This document shows, one piece after another, positions 7,540 through 13,694 of a DNA stretch of 13,694 nt. This DNA comes from AC-50 sp035640455. GTDB taxonomy: Bacteria > Actinomycetota > Thermoleophilia > Gaiellales > Gaiellaceae. Numbering within the stretch: position 1 is the first letter of the stretch; every line of letters begins with the position of its first letter. Made by a program: the position numbers and the translations under genes. The notes beneath the pieces were generated by a model. The model saw nothing but the letters and a program-made list of their open reading frames with translations. It did not search any database and was not told where the DNA came from. Location of the stretch: NCBI GenBank assembly GCA_035640455.1, contig DASQWB010000001.1, positions 1 to 13,694 on the forward strand, read 5' to 3'.

Positions 7540-9184
7540 CCGCGGCGAGGATCCGCTCGGCGTCCAGCGGGCAGACGCGAAGCTCGGGCGGCGGCCGCCG
7601 GAGGAAGCTGCCGACGAGGTGGAGCTCGTCCGCGGCCTCCGGGTCAAGCGACGGCTCGGCGGCGCGGCAGAGGGCGAGGCCGGCCTCGACCTCGAGTCTG
7701 GCGCCCGCGCCCGGAGGCAGGCTCCGCACGGTGACGATCCGGCCGCCGGCGACGAAGACGGCGCGCGCGAAGCCCGGCTCGAGCGCCGGCACGACGAGGC
7801 AACAGGCCGCGCGGCGGAGCCTCCGGAGGCGCCTGAGCTCGGCAACGATCCGCTCGAGCGCCGCCACACGGTCGCGCAGGCGCGCCGCGTCCTCGTAGCG
7901 GAGCGCCTCCGCCCGCTCGCGCACCTTCGCGCGCAGCCGGGGCAGGGCGAGCTCCGGCGCGCCGAGCTCCTCGTCGCTCGCGCCGTCGAGCAAGCGTGCT
8001 GCGAGCCGCGCGCTCGAGCGACTGCGAATCGGCCCGAGCTCGGTCGGCGTCGACGAGCACACGAGCGCCTGCCCACGGCGGCGCAGATAGACGTAGCGGT
8101 CGGGGCGCGAGACGCGCGCGTTCGCGGGCGGGCGCAGCTCGCGGATCAGCCGCAGCTCCTCGAGCGCCGCCTCGAGCTCCGATCCGCACTCTCGCCACTC
8201 GATCCGCTCGAGCGCCGCGAGCGCCGCCTCGACCGCCGGCCGCTGCCGGTCGGTGCGGAAGTACGACCGGAGACGGGCGCGGAGATCCCGCGCGCGGCCG
8301 ACGTAGAGGACCTGGTCGTGGGCGTCACGGAAGAGGTAGATGCCCGGGCACGTCGGCGCGCCGAAGGCGAGCGAGCGCTTGAGGTAGATGCGGCGGGTGC
8401 GCGTCGAGGCGAGCTCGCAGAGGTCGGCCACGCTCGTCGCCCCGCGCTCCTGCGCAAGCCCGATCAGCGCGACCAGGATCTCCGCGGTCGCGGTCGCGTC
8501 CGGCAGGGCGCGGTGGCACGGCCGCGCGCTCGTGCCGAAGAAGTGCGCGAGCGAGGCGAGGCCGGCCCGTGAGATGCGGCCCGCGAGCACGCGGCGCGCG
8601 AGCGAGACCGTGTCGACGACGGGCCCCGCGAGCCGCCGGCCGGTGAGCCGCTCCGTCTCGCGATCGAGGAACGCGAGGTCGAAGCGGGCGTTGTGCGCCA
8701 CGAGGACGGCGTCGGCGGCGAAGTCGAGGAACCGGCGGACGGCGTGCGCGGCCGGGGGCGCGAGCCGGAGCTCGCCGTCGCGCAGACCTGTGAGGGAAGC
8801 CACCAAGGCGCCGAGTGGCACGCCCGGGTCGACGAGCGTATGGAAGGTCTCGCCGAGCTCGAGCTCGCGCACCCGTACGGCACCGATCTCGCAGATCCGG
8901 CACACGCCCGGGCGCAAACCGGTCGTCTCGAGGTCGACGACGACGTAGGTCGCGCGTTCGAGCGGCAGGTCGTGGCCCGGCGGCGTCGCCAGCCGGACCG
9001 AGTCGCCGCTCCAGGCGAGCCGCGCGTCGGCGGCGACTGCGTCCTCGAGGAGGCTGCGCGCCATGCCTGCGGGGACGTGGCGGAGCGCGAACAGCCGGCG
9101 CGCCGCCTCCTCGGCGTAGACCGGCCCCCGCCGCTCCTCGACGAGCTCCACGAGCCGGTCGGCCGCGTCGAGCCGCAATTGCAT
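7466..9184 (-). CDS. DnaQ-type DEDDh exonuclease / GIY-YIG (UvrC-type) nuclease / UVR-motif fusion
   Basis: This 572-residue probable DNA-repair nuclease has several modules. Residues 1-72 resemble a small helical, possibly winged-helix domain. Residues 78-245 are a DEDDh 3'-5' exonuclease with D84 and E86 (VVVDLETTG), D169 (AHNARFDL) and H224/D229 (HRALPDA), so all catalytic positions are present. Residues 279-355 are a UvrC-like GIY-YIG domain: PGIYLF, LYVGRARDLRARLRSYF and E343 in EAALEELRLI, aligned with the metal-binding Glu. A UVR motif lies at about 422-448 (RAEALRYEDAARLRDRV). Residues 460-540 are unassigned. The UvrC RNase H-like and helix-hairpin-helix modules are absent, so this is not full UvrC. 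Comparable exonuclease/GIY-YIG proteins occur in actinobacteria (mycobacterial Rv2191 type). ATG 9184 has no Shine-Dalgarno but fits a leaderless promoter. The 3' end overlaps dppF by 74 nt. Confidence 0.92.
   Translation of the reverse strand: MQLRLDAADRLVELVEERRGPVYAEEAARRLFALRHVPAGMARSLLEDAVAADARLAWSGDSVRLATPPGHDLPLERATYVVVDLETTGLRPGVCRICEIGAVRVRELELGETFHTLVDPGVPLGALVASLTGLRDGELRLAPPAAHAVRRFLDFAADAVLVAHNARFDLAFLDRETERLTGRRLAGPVVDTVSLARRVLAGRISRAGLASLAHFFGTSARPCHRALPDATATAEILVALIGLAQERGATSVADLCELASTRTRRIYLKRSLAFGAPTCPGIYLFRDAHDQVLYVGRARDLRARLRSYFRTDRQRPAVEAALAALERIEWRECGSELEAALEELRLIRELRPPANARVSRPDRYVYLRRRGQALVCSSTPTELGPIRSRSSARLAARLLDGASDEELGAPELALPRLRAKVRERAEALRYEDAARLRDRVAALERIVAELRRLRRLRRAACCLVVPALEPGFARAVFVAGGRIVTVRSLPPGAGARLEVEAGLALCRAAEPSLDPEAADELHLVGSFLRRPPPELRVCPLDAERILAAATRAAALGPARPTPARTPARRRAA
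7481..7516 (+). repeat. Three copies of TCGAGCCGG in the dppF tail
   Basis: TCGAGCCGG occurs at 7481-7489, 7493-7501 and 7508-7516. In dppF it encodes repeated VEP/FEP units; on the other strand it lies in the Ala/Arg/Pro-rich end of the nuclease. It is probably low-complexity tail sequence that grew by slippage. Confidence 0.5.
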
Positions 9185-9192
9185 GCGCGAAA

Positions 9193-9221
9193 AGGCTACA
9201 GAACATACGTTCGACTCACAA
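9193..9221 (-). promoter_or_regulatory. Candidate leaderless promoter of the nuclease gene
   Basis: On the minus strand, TTGTGA (9221-9216, four matches to TTGACA) and TAGCCT (9198-9193, fits TANNNT) are separated by exactly 17 nt. The ATG at 9184 begins 8 nt after the -10, about where transcription should start, and no Shine-Dalgarno is present. Together these suggest a leaderless mRNA. It is a prediction from sequence only. Confidence 0.55.
9200..9213 (-). promoter_or_regulatory. LexA (SOS) box in the nuclease promoter spacer
   Basis: The minus strand reads CGAACGTATGTTCT, matching the Bacillus/actinobacterial LexA consensus CGAAC-RNRY-GTTC in all positions except the last outer base. The left half extends to TCGAAC as in mycobacterial boxes. 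It fills the spacer between the candidate -35 and -10, a position where a bound repressor would block RNA polymerase. It implies induction of the nuclease gene by DNA damage. Confidence 0.72.
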
Positions 9222-9309
9222 GGGACCCACTTCGGCGCAGCTGCCGGGAATCACCGTGACGCTTCGAATCGCGATGCCGAGCAGCCCGTGCACGAAGCTC
9301 TGAGGCGCC

Positions 9310-9315
9310 TACCCT
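9310..9315 (+). promoter_or_regulatory. Candidate -10 hexamer of the NlpC/P60 remnant
   Basis: TACCCT fits TANNNT and lies 6 nt before the GTG at 9322, the spacing expected for a leaderless gene. No convincing -35 is seen. The rest of the intergenic stretch 9222-9309 shows no gene or clear structure. Confidence 0.35.
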
Positions 9316-9321
9316 CGGGCC

Positions 9322-9622
9322 GTGGACCGCCTCTGCTCCGTCGCGGTCACCCCGGTCCGTTCCGAGCCTCGCGAGGACGCGGAGCACGTGACCGAGCTCC
9401 TCGAGGGGGAATCGGTTCGCGTCGAGGAGGAGCGCGACGGCTGGGTCCATCGTGACCGCCTCCGACTACCCCGGCGCGAGACGACGCACGTCGCGTTCTG
9501 GCTCGGCGCACCGGCGCATCCTCCACGCGACGGGTCGCGACGGCGTGGCGCGCGTCGTCGAGGAGCTCGAGCCGGACGAGCTTCGCGCGATGCGGCGCCG
9601 CCTCGTGAGGTTAGCGCCCTAA
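9322..9622 (+). pseudogene. Decayed NlpC/P60 peptidase gene: SH3 start and C-terminal tail, catalytic core deleted
   Basis: From GTG 9322 the frame reads a bacterial SH3-like start: VAVTPVRSEPREDAEHVTEL, then LLEGESVRVEEERDGWV. After GWV (9445-9447) the expected continuation appears one base later as IVTASDYPG (9449-9475), so there is a frameshift near 9448. The text then jumps to THVAFWLG (9484-9507), which resembles the catalytic-His strand of NlpC/P60 enzymes. A second shift at about 9511 leads to RILHATGRDGVARVVEEL and the Arg-rich end LVRLAP before TAA 9620-9622. The middle of the gene, including the catalytic-Cys DCSG region, is gone between about 9475 and 9484. Intact relatives are cell-wall peptidases of several hundred residues. 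A 126-residue frame from 9322 to 9702 exists but crosses both shifts, so I do not call it as a working gene. Confidence 0.72.
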
Positions 9623-9659
9623 CAACGCACCACGCTGATCGTCGCACCAAGAAGAGGGC

Positions 9660-9674
9660 GCCGATAACATCGGC
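9660..9674 (+). promoter_or_regulatory. Inverted repeat at the candidate operon 2 promoter
   Basis: GCCGATAACATCGGC is a perfect 6+6 inverted repeat with a 3-nt centre. It contains TAACAT (9665-9670), a possible -10 hexamer about 58 nt before the operon 2 start; no good -35 is seen. A second small hairpin (GAGGC/GCCTC, 9681-9695) lies in the presumed leader. It could be an operator overlapping the promoter. Confidence 0.35.
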
Positions 9675-9715
9675 TTCCGAGAGGCATTTCGCCTCGGCGT
9701 GAAGGATCCCGGAGC

Positions 9716-9721
9716 GGGAGG
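9716..9721 (+). promoter_or_regulatory. Ribosome binding site deciding the GTG start of the operon 2 binding protein
   Basis: GGGAGG lies 6 nt before GTG 9728. The nearby ATG at 9723 is too close to it and would stop after two codons, so GTG is the start. Confidence 0.7.
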
Positions 9722-9727
9722 TATGGA

Positions 9728-11425
9728 GTGAGACGGAGGCAACGGTGGACGTGGCTTCTGAGCGTAGGGGCGCTCGTCGCCGGGTTCGCACTCCTGGCGG
9801 CTGCCTGCGGCGGCAAGAGCAGCAACGCCAACAAGAACACGAACACAGCAGGCAGCCAGGGAACGAGCGGCGGCACGGCGCAGAACAAGCCGTTCGCCAA
9901 CTTCCGGATTGCCTACGACACCGGCACCGATTACCTCGACCCAGGGCTGTCGTACACGGTCGAGGGGTGGGCGATCATGTGGAACGTCTATCTGCCGCTG
10001 GTCGGCTACAAGCACGTCAACGGCCCCGACGGCGCGACGCTCGTGCCGTACCTGGCGAAGTCCTTGCCGCAGATCTCGTCCGACGGCAAGACCTACAAGC
10101 TGACGCTGCGGAAGGGGCTCAAATACTCCGACGGCACGGCGGTGAAGGCGAGCGACTTCCGCGCGACGATCGAGCGCGACTACAAGGTCGACTCGCCCGG
10201 GGTTGGGTTCTTCTCGAACATCGTCGGCGCCGACGCGTTCTCGAAGACGAAGAAGGGGCACATCAGCGGGATCACGACGAACGACTCGACCGGCGCGATC
10301 ACGATCAAGCTGACCCAGCCCCAGGGCGACTTCCAGAACATCCTGGGCACCACGTTCGCGGCACTAATCCCCGCGGCGACGCCGGCCAAGGATCAGTCGA
10401 CGCATCCGGCGCCCTCGACCGGCCCGTACATGATCCAGAGCTACAAGCCGAACCGGTCGGCGATCGTCGTCCGCAACCCGCAGTGGAAGTCGAACAAGGG
10501 GACGGGGATCACGGACGTGCCGAACGGAAACCCGGACAAGATGACCTTCGACATCCTGGGCGACCCGGGTGTGGCGCTGACGCGCACGCTCAAGGGCCAG
10601 GACGACTACGACTTCCAGCAGCCGCCGCCGGACCGGCTCAACACGCTGCAGTCGAAGTACTCGAACCAGACGAAGGTCTACACGCCGGCGAACACGTACT
10701 ACTTCTTCATGAACACGCGGCTCAAGCCGTTCAGCGACGTACGTGTGCGGCAGGCCGTCAACTACGCGATCAACCGCCAGGCGCTCGTCCGGATCTACGG
10801 CGGCCTCGCCAACCCGACGGAGAACATCCTTCCGCCGACGTATCCGCAGTACAAGAAGCACACGCTCTACCCGTACAACCTGGCCAAGGCGAAGCAGCTC
10901 GTCGCCGCCTCGGGGTTCAAGGGCATGTCGGTCACGGTCTGGAACCACGACCGCGGCCAGGACCCGAAGGCGACCGCCTACCTCACCGACGTCCTGAACA
11001 AGATCGGCTTCAAGGCCAAGGAGAAGATCATCAACTCCTCGGTCTACTGGACGACGATCGGCAACCAAGCGACGAAGGCGCAGATCGGCTTCGCCGACTG
11101 GTTCCAGGACTACCCGCACCCGCTCGACTGGTTCGACGTGCTGCTGAACGGGACGCGGATCACGCAGACGCACAACAACAACTACTCGAACTTCGACAAC
11201 AAGGCGGTAAACGCGAAGATCGAGGCGCTGAAGAAGCAGACGAAGCTGACGTCGTCGGTGAACGACCAGTGGGCCGCGCTCGACAAGCAGGCCATGCAGC
11301 AGGGCGCCTGGGCGCCGTTCATCAACCGGCAGTTCGTCGACACCTTCAACTCGGACATCGACCTCGGCTGTTACATCAACCACGTGCTCTACCAGTTCGA
11401 CTTCGCGACCATCTGCCACAAGTGA
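9728..11425 (+). CDS. ABC transporter substrate-binding lipoprotein, family 5 (peptide type)
   Basis: This 565-residue binding protein belongs to the second importer. The N-terminus is a lipoprotein signal: an Arg-rich start, hydrophobic core LLSVGALVAGFALL and lipobox LAAAC with C27 as the lipidated residue. A Ser/Asn/Gly/Thr-rich flexible linker (28-52) follows. The family signature lies at about 109-144 (LAKSLPQISSDGKTYKLTLR, KGLKYSDGTAVKASDF). STGPYMIQSY and VRQAVNYAINRQAL are further SBP_bac_5 hallmarks. The C-terminal half has FADWFQDYPHPLDWF and a late cysteine pair (GCYINHVLY and a TICHK end) that could form a disulfide. It is only distantly similar to the first binding protein, so a different ligand is likely. 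It is separated from the permease genes by a strong hairpin. Confidence 0.94.
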   Translation: MRRRQRWTWLLSVGALVAGFALLAAACGGKSSNANKNTNTAGSQGTSGGTAQNKPFANFRIAYDTGTDYLDPGLSYTVEGWAIMWNVYLPLVGYKHVNGPDGATLVPYLAKSLPQISSDGKTYKLTLRKGLKYSDGTAVKASDFRATIERDYKVDSPGVGFFSNIVGADAFSKTKKGHISGITTNDSTGAITIKLTQPQGDFQNILGTTFAALIPAATPAKDQSTHPAPSTGPYMIQSYKPNRSAIVVRNPQWKSNKGTGITDVPNGNPDKMTFDILGDPGVALTRTLKGQDDYDFQQPPPDRLNTLQSKYSNQTKVYTPANTYYFFMNTRLKPFSDVRVRQAVNYAINRQALVRIYGGLANPTENILPPTYPQYKKHTLYPYNLAKAKQLVAASGFKGMSVTVWNHDRGQDPKATAYLTDVLNKIGFKAKEKIINSSVYWTTIGNQATKAQIGFADWFQDYPHPLDWFDVLLNGTRITQTHNNNYSNFDNKAVNAKIEALKKQTKLTSSVNDQWAALDKQAMQQGAWAPFINRQFVDTFNSDIDLGCYINHVLYQFDFATICHK

Positions 11426-11444
11426 TCGGATAGCCGCGTCGTAA

Positions 11445-11473
11445 CGGGGAGGGCGCCGCCCGCGCCCTCCCCG
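11445..11473 (+). terminator. Strong intercistronic hairpin after the operon 2 binding protein
   Basis: CGGGGAGGGCGC (11445-11456) pairs perfectly over 12 bp with 11462-11473 around a CGCCC loop. No T-run follows. Lying 20 nt after the binding-protein stop and 17 nt before the permease start, it probably acts as a partial terminator or 3' stabiliser that keeps binding-protein mRNA more abundant than the membrane and ATPase part. Confidence 0.6.
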
Positions 11474-11489
11474 CCGTCTAGGGGGTGGC

Positions 11490-12569
11490 TTGGCCCAACC
11501 GGCTGCGGAAACGGAATTCACCCTCGACACCGCGGCGGAGCTCGCGGCGGAAGAGTCGGCGGCCGTCATCCGCGGCCGCAGCCCGTGGTACCTGGCGTGG
11601 CGGCGGCTGCGCCGCAACTACGTCGCGTTCGGCTTCCTCGCCCTGTTCGTTGTGATCGTCGTCGCGTGCCTGCTCGCGCCGGTCTACGCGCACCACGTCG
11701 CCCACACCGGCCCGAACGACACCCATGTCCTCGACACGATCACGGTTCACGGCAAGAGGATCGACGTCGTCTCGAAGGGCGGCGTCCTCGGCGGCAAGCT
11801 CGTCGCCTCGACGCCGGTCGGCCCGCAGTGGTTCGCGGCCGGCGGCAAGTACATGCTCGGCGCCGACACCCTCGGCCGCGACATCGGCGTCCGCCTGCTC
11901 TACGGCGGCCGGACGTCGCTCATCGTCGGCATCGTCTCGTCGCTGATCTGCGTCGTCGCGGCGACGATCCTCGCGCTCCTGGCCGGCTTCTACGGCGGCT
12001 GGCTCGACTTCGTGATCACGCGCTTCTTCGACCTCTTCTACGCCTTCCCGGTGATCCTGCTCGGGATCGCCCTCGGCGCGGCGCTCGCGATCAACGGCAT
12101 CCATTGGGGCCCGATCAAGGTCCAGTCCGGGAACATCCTGATCCCGACGCTGATCATCTCGTACGTGCTGATCCCGTACGTCGGGCGGCCGCTCCGCGGT
12201 CAGGTGCTCTCGCTGCGCCAGAAGGAGTTCGTCGAGGCCGCGATCGCTCAGGGCTCGGGTCCGCTGCGGATCATGTTCACCGAGCTGCTGCCGAACGTTG
12301 CCTCGTCGATCCTCGTCTTCTTCACGCTGATCATCGCGAACAACATCGTGCTCGAGGCGGCGCTGTCATTCCTCGGCGCCGGGGTGCAGCCGCCGACGGC
12401 GTCGTGGGGAACGCTGATCTCCGACGGCCAGGGCCTGATCGTCACCCGGCCGTGGTTCGCCGTCATGCCCGGGATCGCGATCGTGCTCACCGTGCTGGCG
12501 CTGAACGTCTTCGGCGACGGCCTGCGCGACGCGCTCGACCCGCGCGCGAAGGTGAAGGTCGAGCACTGA
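11490..12569 (+). CDS. dppC: ABC transporter permease, DppC/OppC family (importer 2)
   Basis: This 359-residue pore subunit starts at TTG 11490 after a G-rich GGGGGTGG stretch. The cytoplasmic N-terminus carries WYLAWRRLRRNYVAFGFL before the first helix (about 44-63). The external loop up to the OppC hallmark YMLGADTLGRDIGVRLL spans about 60 residues, with DTITVHGKRIDVVSKGGVLG, markedly longer than in the operon 1 homologue. The EAA loop is at about 246-270 (EFVEAAIAQGSGPLR, ELLPNVASSI), and the end contains GDGLRDALDPRA. Here the C-type permease precedes the B-type one, the reverse of operon 1. The stop overlaps the next start as TGATG. The N-terminal start is less certain than the rest. Confidence 0.92.
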   Translation: MAQPAAETEFTLDTAAELAAEESAAVIRGRSPWYLAWRRLRRNYVAFGFLALFVVIVVACLLAPVYAHHVAHTGPNDTHVLDTITVHGKRIDVVSKGGVLGGKLVASTPVGPQWFAAGGKYMLGADTLGRDIGVRLLYGGRTSLIVGIVSSLICVVAATILALLAGFYGGWLDFVITRFFDLFYAFPVILLGIALGAALAINGIHWGPIKVQSGNILIPTLIISYVLIPYVGRPLRGQVLSLRQKEFVEAAIAQGSGPLRIMFTELLPNVASSILVFFTLIIANNIVLEAALSFLGAGVQPPTASWGTLISDGQGLIVTRPWFAVMPGIAIVLTVLALNVFGDGLRDALDPRAKVKVEH

Positions 12570-13525
12570 TGCTCGCCTTCCTCGTGCGACGGACGATCGG
12601 CGCCATCCTCGTGATGCTCGCCGTCACCTTCATCGTCTTCCTCATCTTCATCGTCGTCCCAGGCGGCGGGAAGCTCGGCACGGCGCAGCGCATCGCTGGC
12701 AAGAACGCGACGCCCGGGCTCGTGCGGAGCGTCGAGAAGCGCTGGGGCTTCGACCAGCCCTTCTACGTCCAGTACTACCGCATGATCAAGCGGATGTTCA
12801 CGAACGACCTCGTCTCATACACCTCGCAGCAGCCGGTCCTGAGCCAGATCGTGCAGGGGATGCCCGCGACCTTCTCGCTTACGATCGGCGCCGGTGTGAT
12901 CTGGCTCGCGTTCGGGATCCTCGTGGGGGTGATATCGGCTATCACGGCCGGGAGGCTTTCGGATCGCGTGATCACGATCCTCGCGCTCGTCGGCATCTCG
13001 ATGCCCGTGTTCTGGCTCGGCCTCGTGATGCGCTACCTGCTCGCCGAGAAGAACTCGTTCTTCCCCGACGGCGAGTACGCCTCGCTGACGGCGAACCCGC
13101 TCCAGTGGGCGTACCACCTGATCCTGCCGTGGTTCGTGCTCGCCGTGCTCTTCATCGGCTTCTACGGCCGCGTCCTGCGCGGGAACATCCTCGACACGAT
13201 CAACGAGGACTACGTGCGCACCGCCCGCGCCAAGGGGCTCGCGCCGAAGCGGGTGCTGATCAAGCACGTCTTGAGGAACTCGCTCATCCCGATCGTGACC
13301 CTCTTCGGCCTCGACTTCGCCGGCGTCCTCGGCGGCGGCGCGATCCTCACAGAGACGGTCTTCGACCTACACGGCGTCGGCCAGTACGCGGCGCAGTCGA
13401 TCAACAACTTCGACCTGCCCCCGATCATGGGCGTGACGATGTACGGCGCCTTCTTCATCGTCCTCTTCAGCGTGCTCGTCGACATCTTCTACGCCTACCT
13501 CGACCCGCGGATCCGCCCCACGTAG
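12569..13525 (+). CDS. dppB: ABC transporter permease, DppB/OppB family (importer 2)
   Basis: This 318-residue partner permease of importer 2 starts MLAFLVRRTIGAILVMLAVT with the first helix at about 8-30. The periplasmic part has WGFDQPFYVQYYRMI, typical of the family. Hydrophobic segments follow near 100-127, 134-156, 182-200, 240-258 and 288-310. The EAA loop is at about 213-239 (EDYVRTARAKGLAPKRV, HVLRNSLIPI), and the end is LDPRIRPT. The start is fixed by the 1-nt overlap with the preceding stop (TGATG). Its own stop overlaps the next gene in TAGTG, so translation of all three genes looks coupled. Confidence 0.93.
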   Translation: MLAFLVRRTIGAILVMLAVTFIVFLIFIVVPGGGKLGTAQRIAGKNATPGLVRSVEKRWGFDQPFYVQYYRMIKRMFTNDLVSYTSQQPVLSQIVQGMPATFSLTIGAGVIWLAFGILVGVISAITAGRLSDRVITILALVGISMPVFWLGLVMRYLLAEKNSFFPDGEYASLTANPLQWAYHLILPWFVLAVLFIGFYGRVLRGNILDTINEDYVRTARAKGLAPKRVLIKHVLRNSLIPIVTLFGLDFAGVLGGGAILTETVFDLHGVGQYAAQSINNFDLPPIMGVTMYGAFFIVLFSVLVDIFYAYLDPRIRPT

Positions 13526-13694
13526 TGGCCGAGCGGCTCCTCGAGGTCAAGGACCTCCACGTCTCGTTCGCGACCGAGGACGGCGTCGTCCGCGCGGTCG
13601 ACGGCGTCTCGTTCGAGGTGGAGCGCGGCAAGGTGCTCGGCATCGTCGGCGAGTCGGGCTCCGGCAAGAGCGTCACCGCGCTGACGCTCATGGG
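13525..13694 (+). CDS. dppD: Peptide-type ABC transporter ATP-binding protein, DppD/OppD family, 3'-truncated by window end
   Basis: Only the first 56 codons are present. GTG 13525 shares one base with the dppB stop. The start MAERLLEVKDLHVSF and Walker A GESGSGKS (42-49) followed by VTALTLMG match DppD/OppD ATPases and closely resemble the operon 1 DppD start. It should power importer 2; a DppF-type partner may follow outside the window. Confidence 0.9.
   Translation, partial: MAERLLEVKDLHVSFATEDGVVRAVDGVSFEVERGKVLGIVGESGSGKSVTALTLM

Noticed and set aside
9322..9702. 126-residue open frame taken as an intact small protein
   Set aside because: Only its first half is protein-like (SH3). Beyond that the NlpC/P60 text is in another frame, so it is better read as a pseudogene.
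9723..9731. Two-codon upstream ORF (ATG GAG TGA) overlapping the GTG start of the second binding protein
   Set aside because: The ribosome binding site ends one base before this ATG, too close for initiation; it is correctly spaced for GTG 9728.
10364..11617. Minus-strand open frame of 417 codons across the second binding-protein gene
   Set aside because: Compositional shadow of a well-supported gene; the translation is Arg/Val-rich with no motifs.
11585..12568. Upstream extension of the operon 2 DppB frame through dppC
   Set aside because: The extension is a low-complexity Arg/Ala-rich shadow of dppC; the family start MLAFLVRRTIG at 12569 and the TGATG overlap mark the real start.

Overview
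This is a high-GC bacterial chromosomal segment, most likely from an actinobacterium. The class Thermoleophilia (Gaiella/Solirubrobacter relatives) is my best guess. That rests on the G/C-rich codon use, the primary-type sigma factor, GTG/TTG starts, promoter-to-start spacings that suggest leaderless genes, an actinobacterial/Bacillus-type LexA box, and an NlpC/P60-SH3 remnant. The taxonomic placement is inference.

Layout. (1) 1-960: the 3' part of a primary-type sigma-70 gene (RpoD/SigA-like), truncated by the window edge. (2) 1061-7539: a peptide-type ABC import operon in the order substrate-binding protein, DppB-like permease, DppC-like permease, DppD-like ATPase, SAM methyltransferase, DppF-like ATPase. 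The last four genes are joined by short overlaps, and the methyltransferase sits between the two ATPase genes with 4-nt overlaps on both sides. (3) 7466-9184, minus strand: a three-module DNA-processing protein made of a DnaQ-type DEDDh exonuclease, a UvrC-type GIY-YIG nuclease and a UVR motif. It converges on dppF with a 74-nt overlap. Its upstream region carries a LexA/SOS-box-like sequence lying exactly in the spacer of a candidate promoter, and the start codon is 8 nt from the -10 hexamer. (4) 9322-9622: a decayed NlpC/P60 peptidase gene that keeps the SH3 start and the C-terminal tail but has lost the catalytic core by internal deletion and carries two frameshifts. (5) 9728-13694: a second peptide-type ABC import operon in the order lipoprotein substrate-binding protein, strong intercistronic hairpin, DppC-like permease, DppB-like permease, DppD-like ATPase (cut by the window end). 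Its permease order is reversed relative to operon 1.

How the parts work together. Each ABC operon should form an importer: an extracytoplasmic binding protein delivers ligand to a B/C permease heterodimer powered by D/F ATPases. Substrates cannot be read from sequence; peptides are the default for these families, but other ligands are known. The methyltransferase is translationally tied to importer 1 and may act on the imported compound. The exonuclease/GIY-YIG gene looks like an independent DNA-damage-inducible repair unit lying between the two transport operons. The most noteworthy signals are the SOS box in its promoter, the fusion architecture itself, the methyltransferase inside the transporter operon, and the NlpC/P60 remnant.
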